Position numbers and translations under genes: made by a program
Part shown: positions 23,751 through 35,119 of the stretch, one piece after another
How positions within the stretch are numbered: position 1 is the first letter of the stretch
Layout of the letters: each line of letters starts with the position of its first letter
Notes under the pieces: generated by a model
What the model was told of the DNA's origin: nothing
The model's input: the letters and a program-made list of their open reading frames with translations, nothing else
Databases searched by the model: none
Assembly (NCBI RefSeq): GCF_021462225.1
Contig: NC_061797.1
Location: 2,101,001 to 2,165,000, forward strand
Direction of reading: 5' to 3'
Length of the DNA stretch: 64,000 nucleotides
DNA from: Girardinichthys multiradiatus
Lineage: Eukaryota; Chordata; Actinopteri; Cyprinodontiformes; Goodeidae

Positions 23751-23935
23751 TATCAAGAATTTTTTAGTTAGACTTGAGCTTATGATATGCATTTATAATT
23801 GTACTGTGTTTTTATACTGTGCTGTATACTGCTTTATCCTTTTGTGTTATTCTGCTGTAAAGCCCTTTGTGACATCCTGTCTGTGAAAACGTGCTATACA
23901 AATAAATCTTACTTACTAACTTACTAAAGAATTCT
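21500..23935 (+). mobile_element. L2-like LINE, internally deleted
   Basis: The order is endonuclease, linker, reverse transcriptase, then a 3' end with aaagccctttgtgacatcct and gtgctatacaaataaa, the classic L2-group tail. The frame is broken several times. About 22778 the sequence jumps from SKLIQKAVAVKL directly to DTVNYAILINRL, so the stretch with the STETAL-type motif is lost. Confidence 0.88.
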
Positions 23936-24579
23936 TCATAACATCGCATTTGCAAATCGGGTGTGGTCTCAAGTCAGCTTTAGATAGAACGGTTTAAATC
24001 CCTGGATGATAATGTTTCACTGTATGTCAGAAATATGGTTTAGTCAAGAGAACTGTTCAAAAAGTTCCTAGGTCATTGCCTCACAAAAACAAGGAAAAGT
24101 AAACAAAAAAGATATCAAAGAGCGCGAATGTTCCTAAAGACACAGTAAGAAGCATAGCTTTTAGGTTTAAGTTAACCTGTTCAGCCCTAAGTATTTTAGA
24201 AGCAATGTCCGCCTGAAGTGACATAAATCAAGTATAGCTCCACAGTTATAATAAGAATCAGAATAAGCTTTATTGCCAAGTTTGTACAGACAAACAAGGG
24301 CCACTGCGCTGAAAATCTTCACCGCTACACTGAAATGTAGGCCGATACCTCACTTTTTATGAGCGTATCGGCCCTTTGACTGACATCTTGGCTCCCACAT
24401 GTGGTTTTTATGTTGGTCTGGTCCTGCTTCCTTACACCCTATGCGGCCGCTATCTTCAAAGCTTTCTAAAATATATGTGTGTGTGTGTATAGATATAAAA
24501 TATCTAATGTAATGTATCTAATGTGTATGCCTATATACACATACACCATTGACTTTACGATATAATATAATGTGAGATC
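23936..24579. other. intron between LINE and Gypsy element
   Basis: It contains a LINE 3' fragment on the minus strand (24249-24300, complement of a cagaatcagaataagctt tail) and a short TG-rich microsatellite near 24477-24490. A stretch around 24330-24380 holds two gccgata/tatcggcc blocks in inverted order, perhaps a DNA-transposon end. Nothing coding was seen. Confidence 0.5.
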
Positions 24580-25174
24580 TGTCGGAGTCTGGGAAATTCA
24601 TGTATTGTTTTTTGCCTGCTGCTAACACTTACTCACCAGTAAATGCCGCCAAGATCCTCCAGTGTGGAGGGTAGCAGGTGTTCCTCATTTCCATTTACCT
24701 GAAGGAGTATAAGAAGGTGGAGCTATTAGCACTCCAGTGCCTGAGTGCTAACCTTTGTGGTAACTAATGGCCAAGCTATGAGTTTCTAGTCAAAGTTCAA
24801 AGTTACTTACCTTTTGTGTACTCCTTCCTAGGAAACTTCACCTGCAACCTCATCAGAGCATTCACTGCCTCCTTGGACAAACTCCCCACGTTCCGCAGCG
24901 GCATCAGGTCAACCCTCCCAGACTCCACATCATTCTCCCACTCCAACCACCTCTTCATCTAACAGTAAGCAAGAAACCCCAATCCAGTTTACAGTAATGC
25001 CCATCAGAGTTCTGAGTTCTTACCTGTCCTCCTTTACCGTACAGTGCTGTGCCTCCAGTCCCGGTTCCAGTTCCACATTACGTTCCCGAACAATAATAAA
25101 ACTTGTTTAACTTTTCTCCTGCCTCCTGAGTGTCTATCTGCATGTGGGTCAAATCAATGAAGAAAACAATGACA
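24580..25174 (+). repeat. Gypsy left LTR
   Basis: It is 595 bp. Compared with the right LTR it lacks about 250 bp following gggaaacttca but keeps a short block (cagactccacatcattctcc) that the right LTR lost. A polyadenylation signal (aataataaaac) lies near 25091. Confidence 0.93.
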
Positions 25175-26164
25175 TAACACTCAGGCCAATCGGACCCAGC
25201 AGAGACACTCAGGAGGACTCTAGCCAAACACAGCCCCCAAATCCAATCACACGGATCCACACTCCACAGCTCGATCAGATGGCATTTCGCCTCCAACGCT
25301 TCCTGAACATCCGGATATCCCACACACCAGAGGGAGCAGCCGAGTCACCAGTTTCTTCACCGGTCTCACAACAGCTTCCGTACTCACCTGGCATCACTTC
25401 CCCAAACCCTGAAAAATTCTCTGGTGAGACAAGTAGTTGTGGAGTTTGTTACAATGTTCATTGGTGTTCAACCGCTCGTCTCAATCTTTCCCCCATAATG
25501 ACGCTAAAATAGCGTTCATTTTAGGGTTGTTAACTGGAAAAGCGCTTCGTTTGGCAGAGGCTAGGTTTATATATTGTAATCAATTTGGTTGTACATTTGA
25601 AAAATTCATCCAAGAGTTTAAGCAAACCTTCTCATTAGATTTAGCTCAACGAGTGTGGCCCGTCACCTGATGCCACTCGAAAAGGGAAATAGACCGGTGT
25701 CTGAATTTTCCATTGAATTTCGTACTTTAGCAGCAGCTTCTAGTTGGAACTCATGTACTCTTAAATCAGCCTTTCCCCAGTCCCTAGATGAGCCCTTAAA
25801 AGATGACCTAGCTCTGGTAAATGAACCCAAGACATTGAATGAATATATCGCCCTGGCCACTCGGATGGATAAATGAATGAGGGAAAGAAGGCATTCAAAA
25901 ATGGAACACGTGGTTGAAAAACCCCGTCCATCTGTCCCATTGCAACCACTACGTTCTCAGATGAATGTGAAACCCCCAGAACCTGCACCCATGCAGTTAC
26001 GGTGTACGGTGTGTGAAAAACAGCAGCATAGGCAGTCTAACCAGTGCCTATATTGTGGATCACCAGATCATTTTGTGGTAGCCTGCCCAGTCCAGCCAAA
26101 AGAGAGAGCCCCAATCTTTAATGGGGGGGATGGTGAACCAAAAAAAAAACAAAAGGACCCTTAG
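25175..26164 (+). pseudogene. Gypsy gag, decayed
   Basis: The coding sense starts next to the left LTR and runs through three frames. Early residues include NPEKFSGE, typical for Ty3/Gypsy capsid starts. Then comes a LPLEKGNRPVSEF capsid block, and at 26045-26086 a CCHC zinc knuckle CLYCGSPDHFVVAC (C-x2-C-x4-H-x4-C, all ligands present). Two frameshifts and a TGA stop at 25874-25876 break it. Confidence 0.88.
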
Positions 26165-26179
26165 ACTAACCTTGCCAGC

Positions 26180-28690
26180 TACTCTCCTGTTCAACCAAGA
26201 TCAGTTAAATCTATCTGCGCTCATAGACTCCGGATGTGAACGAAACCTCAATCCCTAGTACATCAAGCCAAAATCACCTTAGAACCCCTGGATCAAGTGC
26301 GAGGACTTGATGGAAAAATACTCCACCGAGTCACCCATCGCACCAAGCCTCATCATCTCTGGAAACCACCGTGAAAATATAAATGTCTTTGTTTTCCCCC
26401 TTTCTCAAAGCTCTTTGGTCTTAGGTTACCCTTGGCTGCACAAACACAACCCCCATCTAAACTGGTCAGAAGGTCGAATTGAATCATGGTCAACTAAATG
26501 CCATTCTCTCTGTTTACAGGCTGCTGCCTCACCCATCTCTGCCCTGGTTGATTCAGTGGAACCAGAACCTATAGACTTATCACAAGTCCCTGAGGAATAT
26601 CTGGATCTAAGACAGTCAGTCATTTTCTACCGCTTCTTCCATAGTGGGTCGCGGGGAAGCTGGTGCCTATCTCCAGCAGTTTATGGGCGAGAGGCAGGGT
26701 CCACCCTGGACAGGTCGCCAGTCCATCACAGGGCAACACACAAACAACCATGCACACACTCATTCATACCCCTAAGGGGAAATTTAGAGTGACCAATTAA
26801 CCTAACAGGCATGTCTTTGGACTGTGGGAGGAAGCCGAAGTACCCGGTGAGAACCCACGCATGCACGGGGAGGACATGCAAACTCCATGCAGAAAGACCC
26901 CGGCCGGGAATTGAACCTAGGACCTTCTTGCTGCAAGGCAACAGTGCAGGATCTAAGATAGGTATTTAGCAAATCTAAAGCTTTATCACTTCCCCCTCGT
27001 TCGTACGACTGCGCAATCGACCTTCCTGGGGCACCACTTCTGTCCAGTCGATTATAATATTTCTCGTCCAGAAAGACAAGACATGGATAAATATATCACA
27101 GAATCACTAGCCACAGGAATCATTTCAGTCTTCTTCTCCGTTAGGAGTGGGTTTTTTCTTCATGGGCAAGAAGGATGGTTCAGTTCGTCCCTTTATAGAT
27201 TACAGAAGACTAAATTAGATCACAGTAAAAAACAAGTATCCTCTTCCCCTGTAATCTTCTGCATTTGAACCCATCCAAGAAGCTGCTATATTCACCAAAC
27301 TAGATCTCCGCAACGTCTACCACCTAGTCCGAATATGCCAAGGAGATGAAAGGAAAACTACCTTTCAAGACCCCGCTTGAACATTTTGAATATCTGTTAA
27401 TGCCATTCGGTCTCAGCAATGCTCCGGCAGTTTTCCAGGCATTGATTAATGATGTGTTAAGGGACTTTCTATATATTTTTGCATTCTTCTACCTTGATGA
27501 TATTCTCATTTATTCCGGGAACATTTCAGAACACCAACGTCACATCCGCCTAGTTCTTCAATGTCTCCTTGAAATCAGACTTTTTGTCAAAGCAGAGAAA
27601 TGCGAGTTTCACAAGCCATCAGTCACCTTCCGGGGTTTCATTTTAGAGGGTGGGCAGGTTCGCTCGGATCCTGAAAAAACCAAGGCTGTTCTCGAAGGGC
27701 CAACCCCAGATTTTCGCAAACAGCTTTAGCGATTTTTGGGATTCGCAAACTTCTACCGATGTTTCATAAGGAAATTCCACCTGATTGCAGCACCCCTAAC
27801 TGCACTAACTTCTATCAGGCAACTATTCAAGTGGACTCCTGAAGCCGACATAGCCTTTTCACAACTTAAAGAAAGATTCTCACAGGCACCCATTCTTGTT
27901 CACCCCAAATCCCTCCAAACAGTTCACCCAGGAGGTGGATGCGTCAGACACAGGCGTAGAGGCGGTGTTAACACAATGTTCTGATTTGGTTGGCAAACTT
28001 CATCCATGTGCATTTTTCTTCCATAGATTGTCTCATGCAGAGTGCAACTATGATGTGGGAGACCGTGAACTCTTGGCCATGAAACTGGCCTTGGAGGAGT
28101 GGCGCCACTGGCTGGAGGGTGCAGTTCACCCAGTGCTGGTATGGACCGATCATAAAAATCATGCGATCCAATCTGCCAAACGTTTGAACTCCCGTCAAGC
28201 CCGCTGGTCTATGTTTTTCTCCCGGTTTAACCTGCCCATCTCATACAGACCTGGAGACAAAAACGTTAAGCCCGATGCCTTGTCTCATCACTATTCACCA
28301 GACAGTTTTGTTGGATGCAAAGGTATCAGTCACATCAGGTCACCACCCACAATCCAATGATCAAACCGAGCGCATGAACCAGGAACTTGAGTCAGCTCTT
28401 AGATGCCTCACATCCGTTAACCCTGGCAATCAGTAAGTAAAGGGGTAAATATTTACCTTGGGTGGAATACGCCAACAATGCTCACGTTTCCTCTGCCACA
28501 GTACTCTCACCATTTGAAATTTCACTAGGTTACCAGCCCCCTCTGTTTCCTGCCAATGAAAAGGATATAGCCGTCACCTCTGTTAATCATCACATTTGCC
28601 ATTGTAAACAGGTCTGGCGATCAACCATCCAAGCACTCCATCGCACCGCCCAGCAAAACAAGCTATTCACAGACAGATAACATTCACCAG
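26180..28690 (+). pseudogene. Gypsy pol: protease, reverse transcriptase, RNase H, integrase remnant
   Basis: The protease active site ALIDSG lies at about 26217-26234, followed by VLGYPWLHKHNP. The SINE-like insert interrupts at 26615-26948. Reverse transcriptase follows, with [18 protein letters not shown] and the catalytic YLDDILIYS near 27490. A stop at 27727-27729 separates it from RNase H, which has [20 protein letters not shown] and [15 protein letters not shown]. Next comes only a stub of integrase ([10 protein letters not shown] near 28360, GYQPPLFP near 28530). Nonsense and frameshift changes are frequent. Confidence 0.9.
26615..26948 (-). mobile_element. RTE-tail SINE-like repeat with target duplication
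   Basis: It is flanked by ggatctaagaca (26603-26614) and ggatctaagata (26949-26960), a 12-bp target duplication with one mismatch, as LINE machinery leaves. On the minus strand it ends with gtagaaaatgactgac. The body includes ggactgtgggaggaagccga and a tract of the style gaacctaggaccttcttgct. It splits the Gypsy protease-RT region. Truncated relatives lie at 10250-10337 and 39215-39297. Confidence 0.9.
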
Positions 28691-29160
28691 CTCCTCAGTA
28701 CCAACCTGGACAGAAGGTTTGGCTATCCTCAAGAGGCATTCCCCTGAAATCCATGTCCAAGAAATTATCCTCCAGGTTCAATGGCCCTCACGAGATCGAG
28801 TCCATAGTCCCACCTCAGTCCGTCTTCGTCTCCCTGCCAACCTCCGCATTCATCCAACCTTTCATGTCTCCCAGTTAAAACCTGTTCTTACCAGCATTTT
28901 GTGCCCCCCAGCTGAGCCCCCTCCACCCGCCCAGGACTTCCAGGGGCATCCTGTCTACACGGCCCGAAGGATCGTAGACTGCCGTCGGCGGCGTAGGGGC
29001 TGACAATACCTTGTCAACTGGGATGGCTACGGTCCAGAGGACCGTACTTGGATCCCTAAGTCATTCATTTGGGACCCTTCCTTGATCACTGACTATCTTC
29101 CTTCTTTGCCTGATTCCTCTTCATCTCTGCGTCAGGAGGCGACCTTTGAGGGGGGTATGA
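28690..29160 (+). pseudogene. Gypsy integrase C-terminus and chromodomain, decayed
   Basis: Frames give an integrase C-terminal part (QPGQKVWLSS near 28702) and PTFHVSQLKPVL near 28856, then a chromodomain-like end with YTARRIVDCRRRRRG. This tail defines chromoviruses, which read histone marks when choosing insertion sites (family knowledge). Frame changes interrupt it and the chromodomain is out of frame with the integrase part. Confidence 0.82.
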
Positions 29161-29984
29161 TGTCGGAGTCTGGAAGTTTCATGTATTTGTTGCCTGCTGC
29201 TAACACTTACTCACCACTAGATGCCGCCAAGATCCTCCGGTGTGGAGGGTAGCAGGTGTTCCTCATTTCCATTTACCTGGAGGAGTATAAGAAGGTGCAG
29301 CTGTCAACACTCCTGTGCCTGAGTGTTAACCTTTGTGGTAACTCTAATGGCCAAGCTATAAAATCTAAGTCTCTAGTCAAAGTTCAAAGTTACTTACCTT
29401 TTGTGTTCTCCTTCCTGGGAAACTTCAAGTCCCGGTTTCTAGTTTCTCTGACTCTCTGTTCTGGCTCCAAGTCCTCAGTTTGGATCCTGCCACAGCCAAA
29501 TTATTCAAGCCTCAGAAGAAATCAATATTGGATTAAGCCCCGGCTGACAGCTCAAGACCTTCATCCCCTGGCAAGCGAACCCTGCTCACCCTCCACCAAC
29601 TATTCAACTGAATCCTCATCAGGTAACTCCGTTTTCGAAACCAAGATCTGGATAAAGTTCAACTGTCAAATACTCACCTGCAACCTCATCAGAGCATTCA
29701 TGGCCTCCTTGGACAAACTCCCCACGTTCCGCAGCAGCATCAAGTCAATCCTCCAACCACCTCTTCATCTAACAGTAAGCAAGAAACTCCAATCCAGATT
29801 ACACTAATTTCCATCAGACTTCTGAGTTCTTACCTGTCCTCTTTCTCTGAATAGTGCTGTGCCTCCAGTCCCGGTTCCAGTTCCACATTACGTTCCCGAA
29901 CAATAATAAAAGTTGTTTAACTTTTCTCCTGCCTCCTGAGTGTCTATCTGCATGTGGGTCAAATCAGTTAAGAAAACAATGACA
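29161..29984 (+). repeat. Gypsy right LTR
   Basis: It is 824 bp, longer than the left LTR because it retains the block deleted there. Its ends tgtcggag and atgaca match the left LTR. A 183-codon open frame inside it (29256-29807) has no counterpart in known proteins that I recognise and lies in non-coding LTR sequence. Confidence 0.93.
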
Positions 29985-30009
29985 AAATCAATCTAAGTTT
30001 GCATACTGT

Positions 30010-30175
30010 TGTTCTGAAACTCTGACTGTCAAGTGTTTATCAGAGCAACAGCCTGGGGGAAGAAACTGTTTCTGTTGAGGCTGGTTTTAGCAGACAGTAC
30101 TCTGTAGTGCCGACCTGATGGTAAAAGCCTAAATAATTTTGTGCAGGGTGTGTGGGGTCTGCAGAGATTTAAGGT
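30010..30175 (-). mobile_element. LINE fragment (family of 11646-15175)
   Basis: The plus strand shares cagagcaacagcctggggga and gtgcagggtgtgtggggtct with 11872-12000 of the minus-strand LINE. It is a short piece of the LINE C-terminal coding region. Confidence 0.8.
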
Positions 30176-30479
30176 CTAAATGCAAACTTTTGGCCCCTGT
30201 GAAAAGGTAAGACATAAAAGAATATTCATTCTGTGTAACCACTAATGCAACTGTTACTATGCCTAATTTATTTGTGATTAAACAAAGAAAAAAATATTAT
30301 TTTTTGAGCCTTGCCAAATCTTTTTACTAAATAAACATTGGAAAACACCATGAAAATCCTATTAAATGCTGAACTCCAACACGTACACCAATACTATCCA
30401 AATAGCACTCAGCTTAAAAACTATGTAAAAAGCCAAAGGGGTTTTGGGAGAGATGAATCAGAACTAGAATTTTATTAGC

Positions 30480-30660
30480 CTACAGTGAAGCACAGTGTTG
30501 GCTCAGTAATGCTCTGGGGCTGCTTTGCTTTCTCTGGCACTGGAAACCTGCAACATGTGGAGGATGGAAAAAATTATACTCTAAAGCTGAACAGTCAAAA
30601 CTGGTTATTTTCTTTGGTCATTAAAAAAGCAGCTGACTGACATATGGTACAATTAGCATC
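30480..30660 (+). pseudogene. Tc1-like transposase fragment
   Basis: A single frame reads [20 protein letters not shown], the segment after the first catalytic aspartate in Tc1-like transposases. No terminal repeats could be assigned. Confidence 0.7.
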
Positions 30661-31078
30661 TCTTTTGTTTGTAGGTTGCGAATGAGCCATGAAGACTTGT
30701 AGTGTCTATTAGGGGTGCCACTAATGATTATTATGTGCTATGTCGACAATTTTTTCGATTAATTGATTAAAAATTGGATAGCAAAAGATGCCTGATATAA
30801 CATTTTTTACAGGATTTGTACCAGGTGAAGCTAAAGCTATGCCACTTGAGGAGGTCTGGATAGAGCATATTTATAGACACAAAGAAGGTTTTTCACCTTA
30901 AATGCAAAACGTATATGTTTATTTTTATGTTTATTTTTTTCTGTAACATTTCTAATGAATAAAGAAACTTGGGTTCTTTTTTTTAACTTATTTTTAATGA
31001 TCACTGCAGTGAGGTCAAACAGTTCTTCATCCGGCAGGTGTTAAAACTTCTTCTAATCAGCTGCACAATGCCTATATA

Positions 31079-32289
31079 CACTCACCGGCCACTTTATTAG
31101 GTACTCATGTCCAACTGCTCATTAACGCAAATTTCTAATCAGCCAATCACATGGCAGCAACTCAATGCATTTAGGCATGTAGGCATGGTTAAGATGATCT
31201 GCTGCTGTTCAAACCGAGCATCAGAATGGGGAAGATTAAATGACTTTGAACGAGGCATGGTTGTTGGTGCCAGACGGGCTGGTCTGAGTATTTCAGAAAC
31301 TGCTGATCTACTGGGATTTTCACGCACTACCTTCTCTAGGGTTTACAGAGAATGGTCCAAAAAAGAGAAAAAATATCCAGTGAGCGGCAGTTCTGTGGGC
31401 GCAAATGCTTTGTTGATGCCAGAGGTCAGAGGAGAATAGCCAGACTGGTTCGAGCTGATAGAAAGGCAACAGTAACTCAAATAACCACTTGTTACAGCCA
31501 AGGCATGCAGAAGAGCATTTCTGAACGCACAACACGTCGAACCTTGAGGCAGATGGGCTACAGAAGCAGACGACCACACCGGCTGCCACTCCTGTCAGCT
31601 AAGAACAGGAAACTGAGGCTACAATTCGCACAGGCCCATCAAAAATGGACATTAGAAGATTGGAAAAACGTTGCCTGGTCTGATGAGTCTTGATTTCTGC
31701 TGCGATATTCAGATGGTAGGGTCAGAATTTGGCGTCAATAACATGAAAGCATAGATTGATCCTGCATTGTATCAACGGTTTAGGCTGGTGGTGGTGGTGT
31801 AATGGTGTGGGGGATATTTTCTTGGCACACTTTGGGCCCCTTAGTACCAATTGCGCATTGTGTCAAGGCCACAGCCTACCTGAATATTGTTGCTGACCAT
31901 GTCCATCCCTTTATGACCACAGTGTACCCATCTTCTGATGGTTACTTCCAGCAGGATAACGCACCATGTCATAAAGCAGGAATCATCTCAGACTGGTTTC
32001 TTGAACATGACAATGAGTTCACTGTACTCTGGCCTCCACAGTCACCAGATCTCAATCCAAAAGAGCACCTTTGGGATGTGGTGGAATGGGAGATTTGCAT
32101 CATGGATGTGCAGCCGACAAATCTGCAGCATCTGTGTGATGCTATCATGTCAATATGGACCAAACTCTCTGAGGAATGTTTCCAGTACCTCGTTGAATCT
32201 ATGCCACGAAGGATTAAGGCAGATCTGAAGGCAAATGGGGATCCAACCCGGTACTTGCAAGGTGTACCTAATAAAGTGGCCAGTGAGTG
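31079..32289 (+). mobile_element. Tc1-like element with perfect TA flanks
   Basis: The inverted ends are cactcaccggccactttatt and its near reverse complement ataaagtggccagtgagtg, with TA on both sides (31077-31078 and 32290-32291). At 1211 bp it is near full length for the family. Confidence 0.94.
31195..32270 (+). pseudogene. Tc1-like transposase, broken
   Basis: The DNA-binding part reads LNDFERGMVVGARRAGLSIS and a second frame gives the next segment ending in the first catalytic block WSDES. A TGA stop follows at once (31691-31693). After a damaged stretch the frame resumes at 31802 with MVWGIFSWHTLGPLVP, the second aspartate in FQQDNAPCHK and the third catalytic position as NPKEHLWD. There are two frameshifts and at least two stops. 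Confidence 0.9.
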
Positions 32290-32479
32290 TACGTTATGAC
32301 TGATAGAAGGTGTGTCTGCCCTCTAGAGGTAGGAGTAATAAATACAGATATGACTACAGAGCCTTCATTCTCCTAGCAGGTACACGACTACCTGTCTTTA
32401 TTTTTTAAAGAGTTAAACCACAAAAGACACACGAACTGCCAAGGAATGGATCCGTGACCCGTTTGCCAACAAACCAGGG

Positions 32480-32800
32480 GAATCCAGAGAGTCTATGCAA
32501 GAAGAGGATCAACTGCTGGAGAAAAGTACGTTTGAGACAACAACTCTCCCCGTGTTCTGGATTAAAGTCATGGCAGAATACCCTAAGATCGCCACAACAG
32601 CACTGAAAACCCTATTTCCATTTCCGACATCCTATCTGTGTGAAGCATGGTTTTCTGAAGCGACAGCAACCAAAACAAAATTACAGAGAACACTGGACAT
32701 AAACAGCACACTTCGGGTGTCATTGTCACCCATTACGCCTAGATGGGATCATCTCGTTGCAGAGAAACAAGCTCAGGGTTTAGCGTTATGGCAAGTTGTA
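32480..32800 (+). pseudogene. hAT transposase C-terminal dimerisation domain
   Basis: An open frame has FWIKVMAEYPKIATTALKTL, then LFPFPTSYLCEAWFSEATAT and RWDHLVAEKQAQ. This is the hAT dimerisation region of the ZBED5/SCAND3-like group, where the usual CEAGFS is CEAWFS. It is a terminal fragment of a dead transposase; the catalytic domain upstream is not recognisable. Confidence 0.85.
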
Positions 32801-33440
32801 TTTTGCATGCACTTTATATTTGTTTTTGTGGTGTATCTTATGTTGAAGGCATGTTTAACCTTTACTATTACGACCAGAGAGTGTAGGGCTGAAAGGCCGT
32901 TACTCATGTTACGATGTTGCCACGATGTTATGATGATGCTGCAAATAAAGTTGCAAACAAAGTGGATTTACATTTATTATAAGATTTAGAAAATACCAGT
33001 TGTTATGCCAGTTGTATCATTTAATTTTGATGTATTTATCACCCACACCTTAAAGGCCAGTCCGTGAAAAGATTGTCTGACATTAATCCCATCCGTGGCA
33101 CAAAAAAGGGTTATTTTCCTGAATTATTGTTTTTAATTATATATTTTGATAAAAATTAATCAATAATCATAATCCTTGCATTATTTTGTTAAACATTGCT
33201 ATAGTTCACATAATGATTGACATAAAAAACATAAAGATAAATACAAATCTTTAAACAGCTTCAATCTGTCTTTTAAAGGAAACATTTTTTATATGTATTT
33301 ATATATAAATAGGTTTTGTTCATCTTTGTTATGGCCATGTGGGTAATATTTGTTAGATGTTAACGTTCCCATAGTTAAAAATATGAAGGTACACCATAGC
33401 ATCTTCTGCAGGAATAAAGTTCTGAAATCCATGAGCTCAC

Positions 33441-33575
33441 CTGAGGTTGATAACCAATGACGTTAATGCAGCGTGGGTCAACAAACGTGATAACACCATC
33501 CGAATTGTGACGTGAGAGGAACTCTGTTGGAACTGACAAGCCGTTCATATCCATGGAGACAGGAGAACTGGTTAC
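33441..33575 (-). CDS. arnt2: arnt2 exon, start of PAS-B
   Basis: The 135-bp exon encodes exactly 45 residues, starting [20 protein letters not shown], continuing [20 protein letters not shown] and ending GYQPQ. The acceptor is acctgcttag and the donor gtgagc. It covers the linker between PAS-A and PAS-B and the first PAS-B strands. SRHNSDG and DPRC distinguish ARNT2 from ARNT1 (SRHNIEG, DHRC). It joins IGRLQ upstream and DLLGK downstream, both in phase 0. Confidence 0.97.
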
Positions 33576-34506
33576 CTAAGCAGGTGCACAGGACATAGTC
33601 AGGTCACATCATACAGCAATATAGAAAAGGACTTAGAAGGCCACAATGGATGTCCAAAGTCTTGTAATCTTCCATAATTTTACAGCTTTTTCCATTTTTT
33701 ATTATAAAATTCATCATACTCAGCAGTTAGGTCCCTGTTGAAGATGACAAACTCATTTCGTTGAATTTTAGTATCATTTACAATAAGTTTTAGCAAACCC
33801 TTCAGCAGGAAAAAAATACAATCTAACTTCAAAAATAACTAAATGTTATGTAAAGTTTTGCAGGATCAAATAAGACAATAAGACAGTATTCCCCAGACTT
33901 AATAAAACAATAAGGTTCAATAATGAGTTGTTTAAGCTGCTGTCATGCCAATTCCTATCTTGCCATGTCTGCTGCTGTTTAAAAAGCAGGATTTGTGGGT
34001 GTTAACATGAGAAAATAAAGACAATTTTGTATAACATTAATTCCTGTCATATAGTTGAAGGTGTCTCACCTCTGTGCTTCTCTTTAGTGTGGTGCACCTG
34101 AACTGAGATCAGATGTGTCAAATTCACATTGTTCAACTGCATCAAGACTATGCAACTTTTATGTGATGTCAACATCACGTTGTTTTATAATATTCATAGT
34201 AAAAATGAACAAACCATCTGGGAATGAAATTCCAATGCTCTGTGAGTGCCCCCATAGGTTAGAGCTAACTTTTTCAGACAGAAAGTGATAATGATCTGTA
34301 TGTTTATGCTACAATGTTAAATGTTTAAGAAGATGATGTAGGATTACTATTCTATGAGCTCATGTTTTCCGACACACTGACATGAAAGGTTGATACATAA
34401 TAGTGTGACTGGAGTCATAGTTTCAGGCCAGATATAAAAGAAAGCTGCTGTGTAATGATGAGTTGGGAGTTGAGTCTGTCATTGTTGTGATTCAGCTGAC
34501 ACACAC
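33576..34506 (-). other. arnt2: short arnt2 intron (931 bp)
   Basis: It is bounded by gtgtgt at its start (34506-34501) and cttag at its end. It is nearly free of mobile elements; the only repeat seen is an 80-bp block at 33786-33866 that recurs at 34966-35048 on the other side of the exon. Confidence 0.85.
33786..33866. repeat. 80-bp direct repeat, copy 1
   Basis: It shares cagcaggaaaaaaatacaa, then a gatgttatgtaacgttttgc-like block, with 34966-35048 at about 80 percent identity by eye. The two copies bracket the 77-bp arnt2 exon. Confidence 0.75.
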
Positions 34507-34583
34507 CTGCAGTCTCCCAATGGCAACCAGGCAGTACTTTCCTGTCTGACCCGCTTCTGTATCCTCCTCTGGTATGGTCATGC
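34507..34583 (-). CDS. arnt2: arnt2 exon, end of PAS-A
   Basis: The 77-bp exon completes a split glycine codon (G from the upstream exon plus GC here) and then encodes MTIPEEDTEAGQTGKYCLVA and IGRLQ. A strong pyrimidine tract and ttgtaacacag form the acceptor; the donor is gtgtgt. The sequence forms the last strand of PAS-A. It lies between a 27.5-kb intron upstream and a 931-bp intron downstream. Confidence 0.97.
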
Positions 34584-34965
34584 CTGTGTTACAAAGGGAA
34601 AGGAAGAGAGAAACGAGCAAAGTTTGAGGGCCACTGAACCCATTCAATAATAGATGCAACATTAGTTTTTATCTCTGCTGCAACGCATGCATAGAACAGA
34701 CACCAGATAAATAATAATGAACAGAAGAGCAAAGTCAGAATTTTACAATAAACATCAGAGCACTAATGGGTTTTTCCTTCTTGTTTCTTTTCTTTCTTTG
34801 TTTAATTGAGTTCAGTGAGGTACTAATGAGTACTCAACATTTTACCTACTACAGACAGCTGTCAAAACTCAGTTTGCAGAACAAGGAAAGAGTCAGTCTA
34901 TCTGTTGCTCAGAGCGGAGTCTGAAAACATCATCTGAAACAACTCCAAGTCAACATTTTCCAGAC

Positions 34966-35048
34966 GTTTTAGTAAACCCTCCAGCAGGAAAAAAATACAA
35001 CCTCACTTCAAAAACAACAAGATGTTATGTAACGTTTTGCAGGACCAA
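34966..35048. repeat. 80-bp direct repeat, copy 2
   Basis: This is the second copy of the block at 33786-33866, same orientation, about 1.18 kb apart. It lies in the long intron next to a poly-A-rich stretch. Confidence 0.75.
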
Positions 35049-35119
35049 AGTGCAAACAGGGACTTTGGAATTGGAGGATGAGTTTGAAATATAAAAAAAA
35101 AAAGAAAAAAAAAGATTTC

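Larger units (their letters stand above)
24580..29984 (+). mobile_element. Gypsy chromodomain retrotransposon with two LTRs
   Basis: Both LTRs start tgtcggagtctgg and end aacaatgaca. The flanks agatc and aaatc are a 5-bp target duplication with one mismatch. The internal region carries gag, protease, reverse transcriptase, RNase H, a small integrase remnant and a chromodomain remnant in that order. The integrase catalytic core is deleted (about 28300-28360). Each LTR lacks a block the other keeps, and a SINE-like repeat sits inside the protease-RT region, so the insertion is old. Confidence 0.93.
30700..33060 (+). mobile_element. hAT relic, split by Tc1-like element
   Basis: The left end region has aggggtgccactaatgatta, similar to hAT termini. 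The right half carries the hAT transposase C-terminus. The Tc1-like element at 31079-32289 lies between. The right end is not defined; 33060 is an estimate. Confidence 0.55.

Noticed and set aside
24470..24495. TG microsatellite as a feature of note
   Set aside because: It is short and unremarkable; mentioned only within the intron description.
29256..29807. 183-codon open frame in the Gypsy right LTR
   Set aside because: It lies wholly inside an LTR, is disrupted in the left LTR by the large deletion, and shows no protein-family motif.
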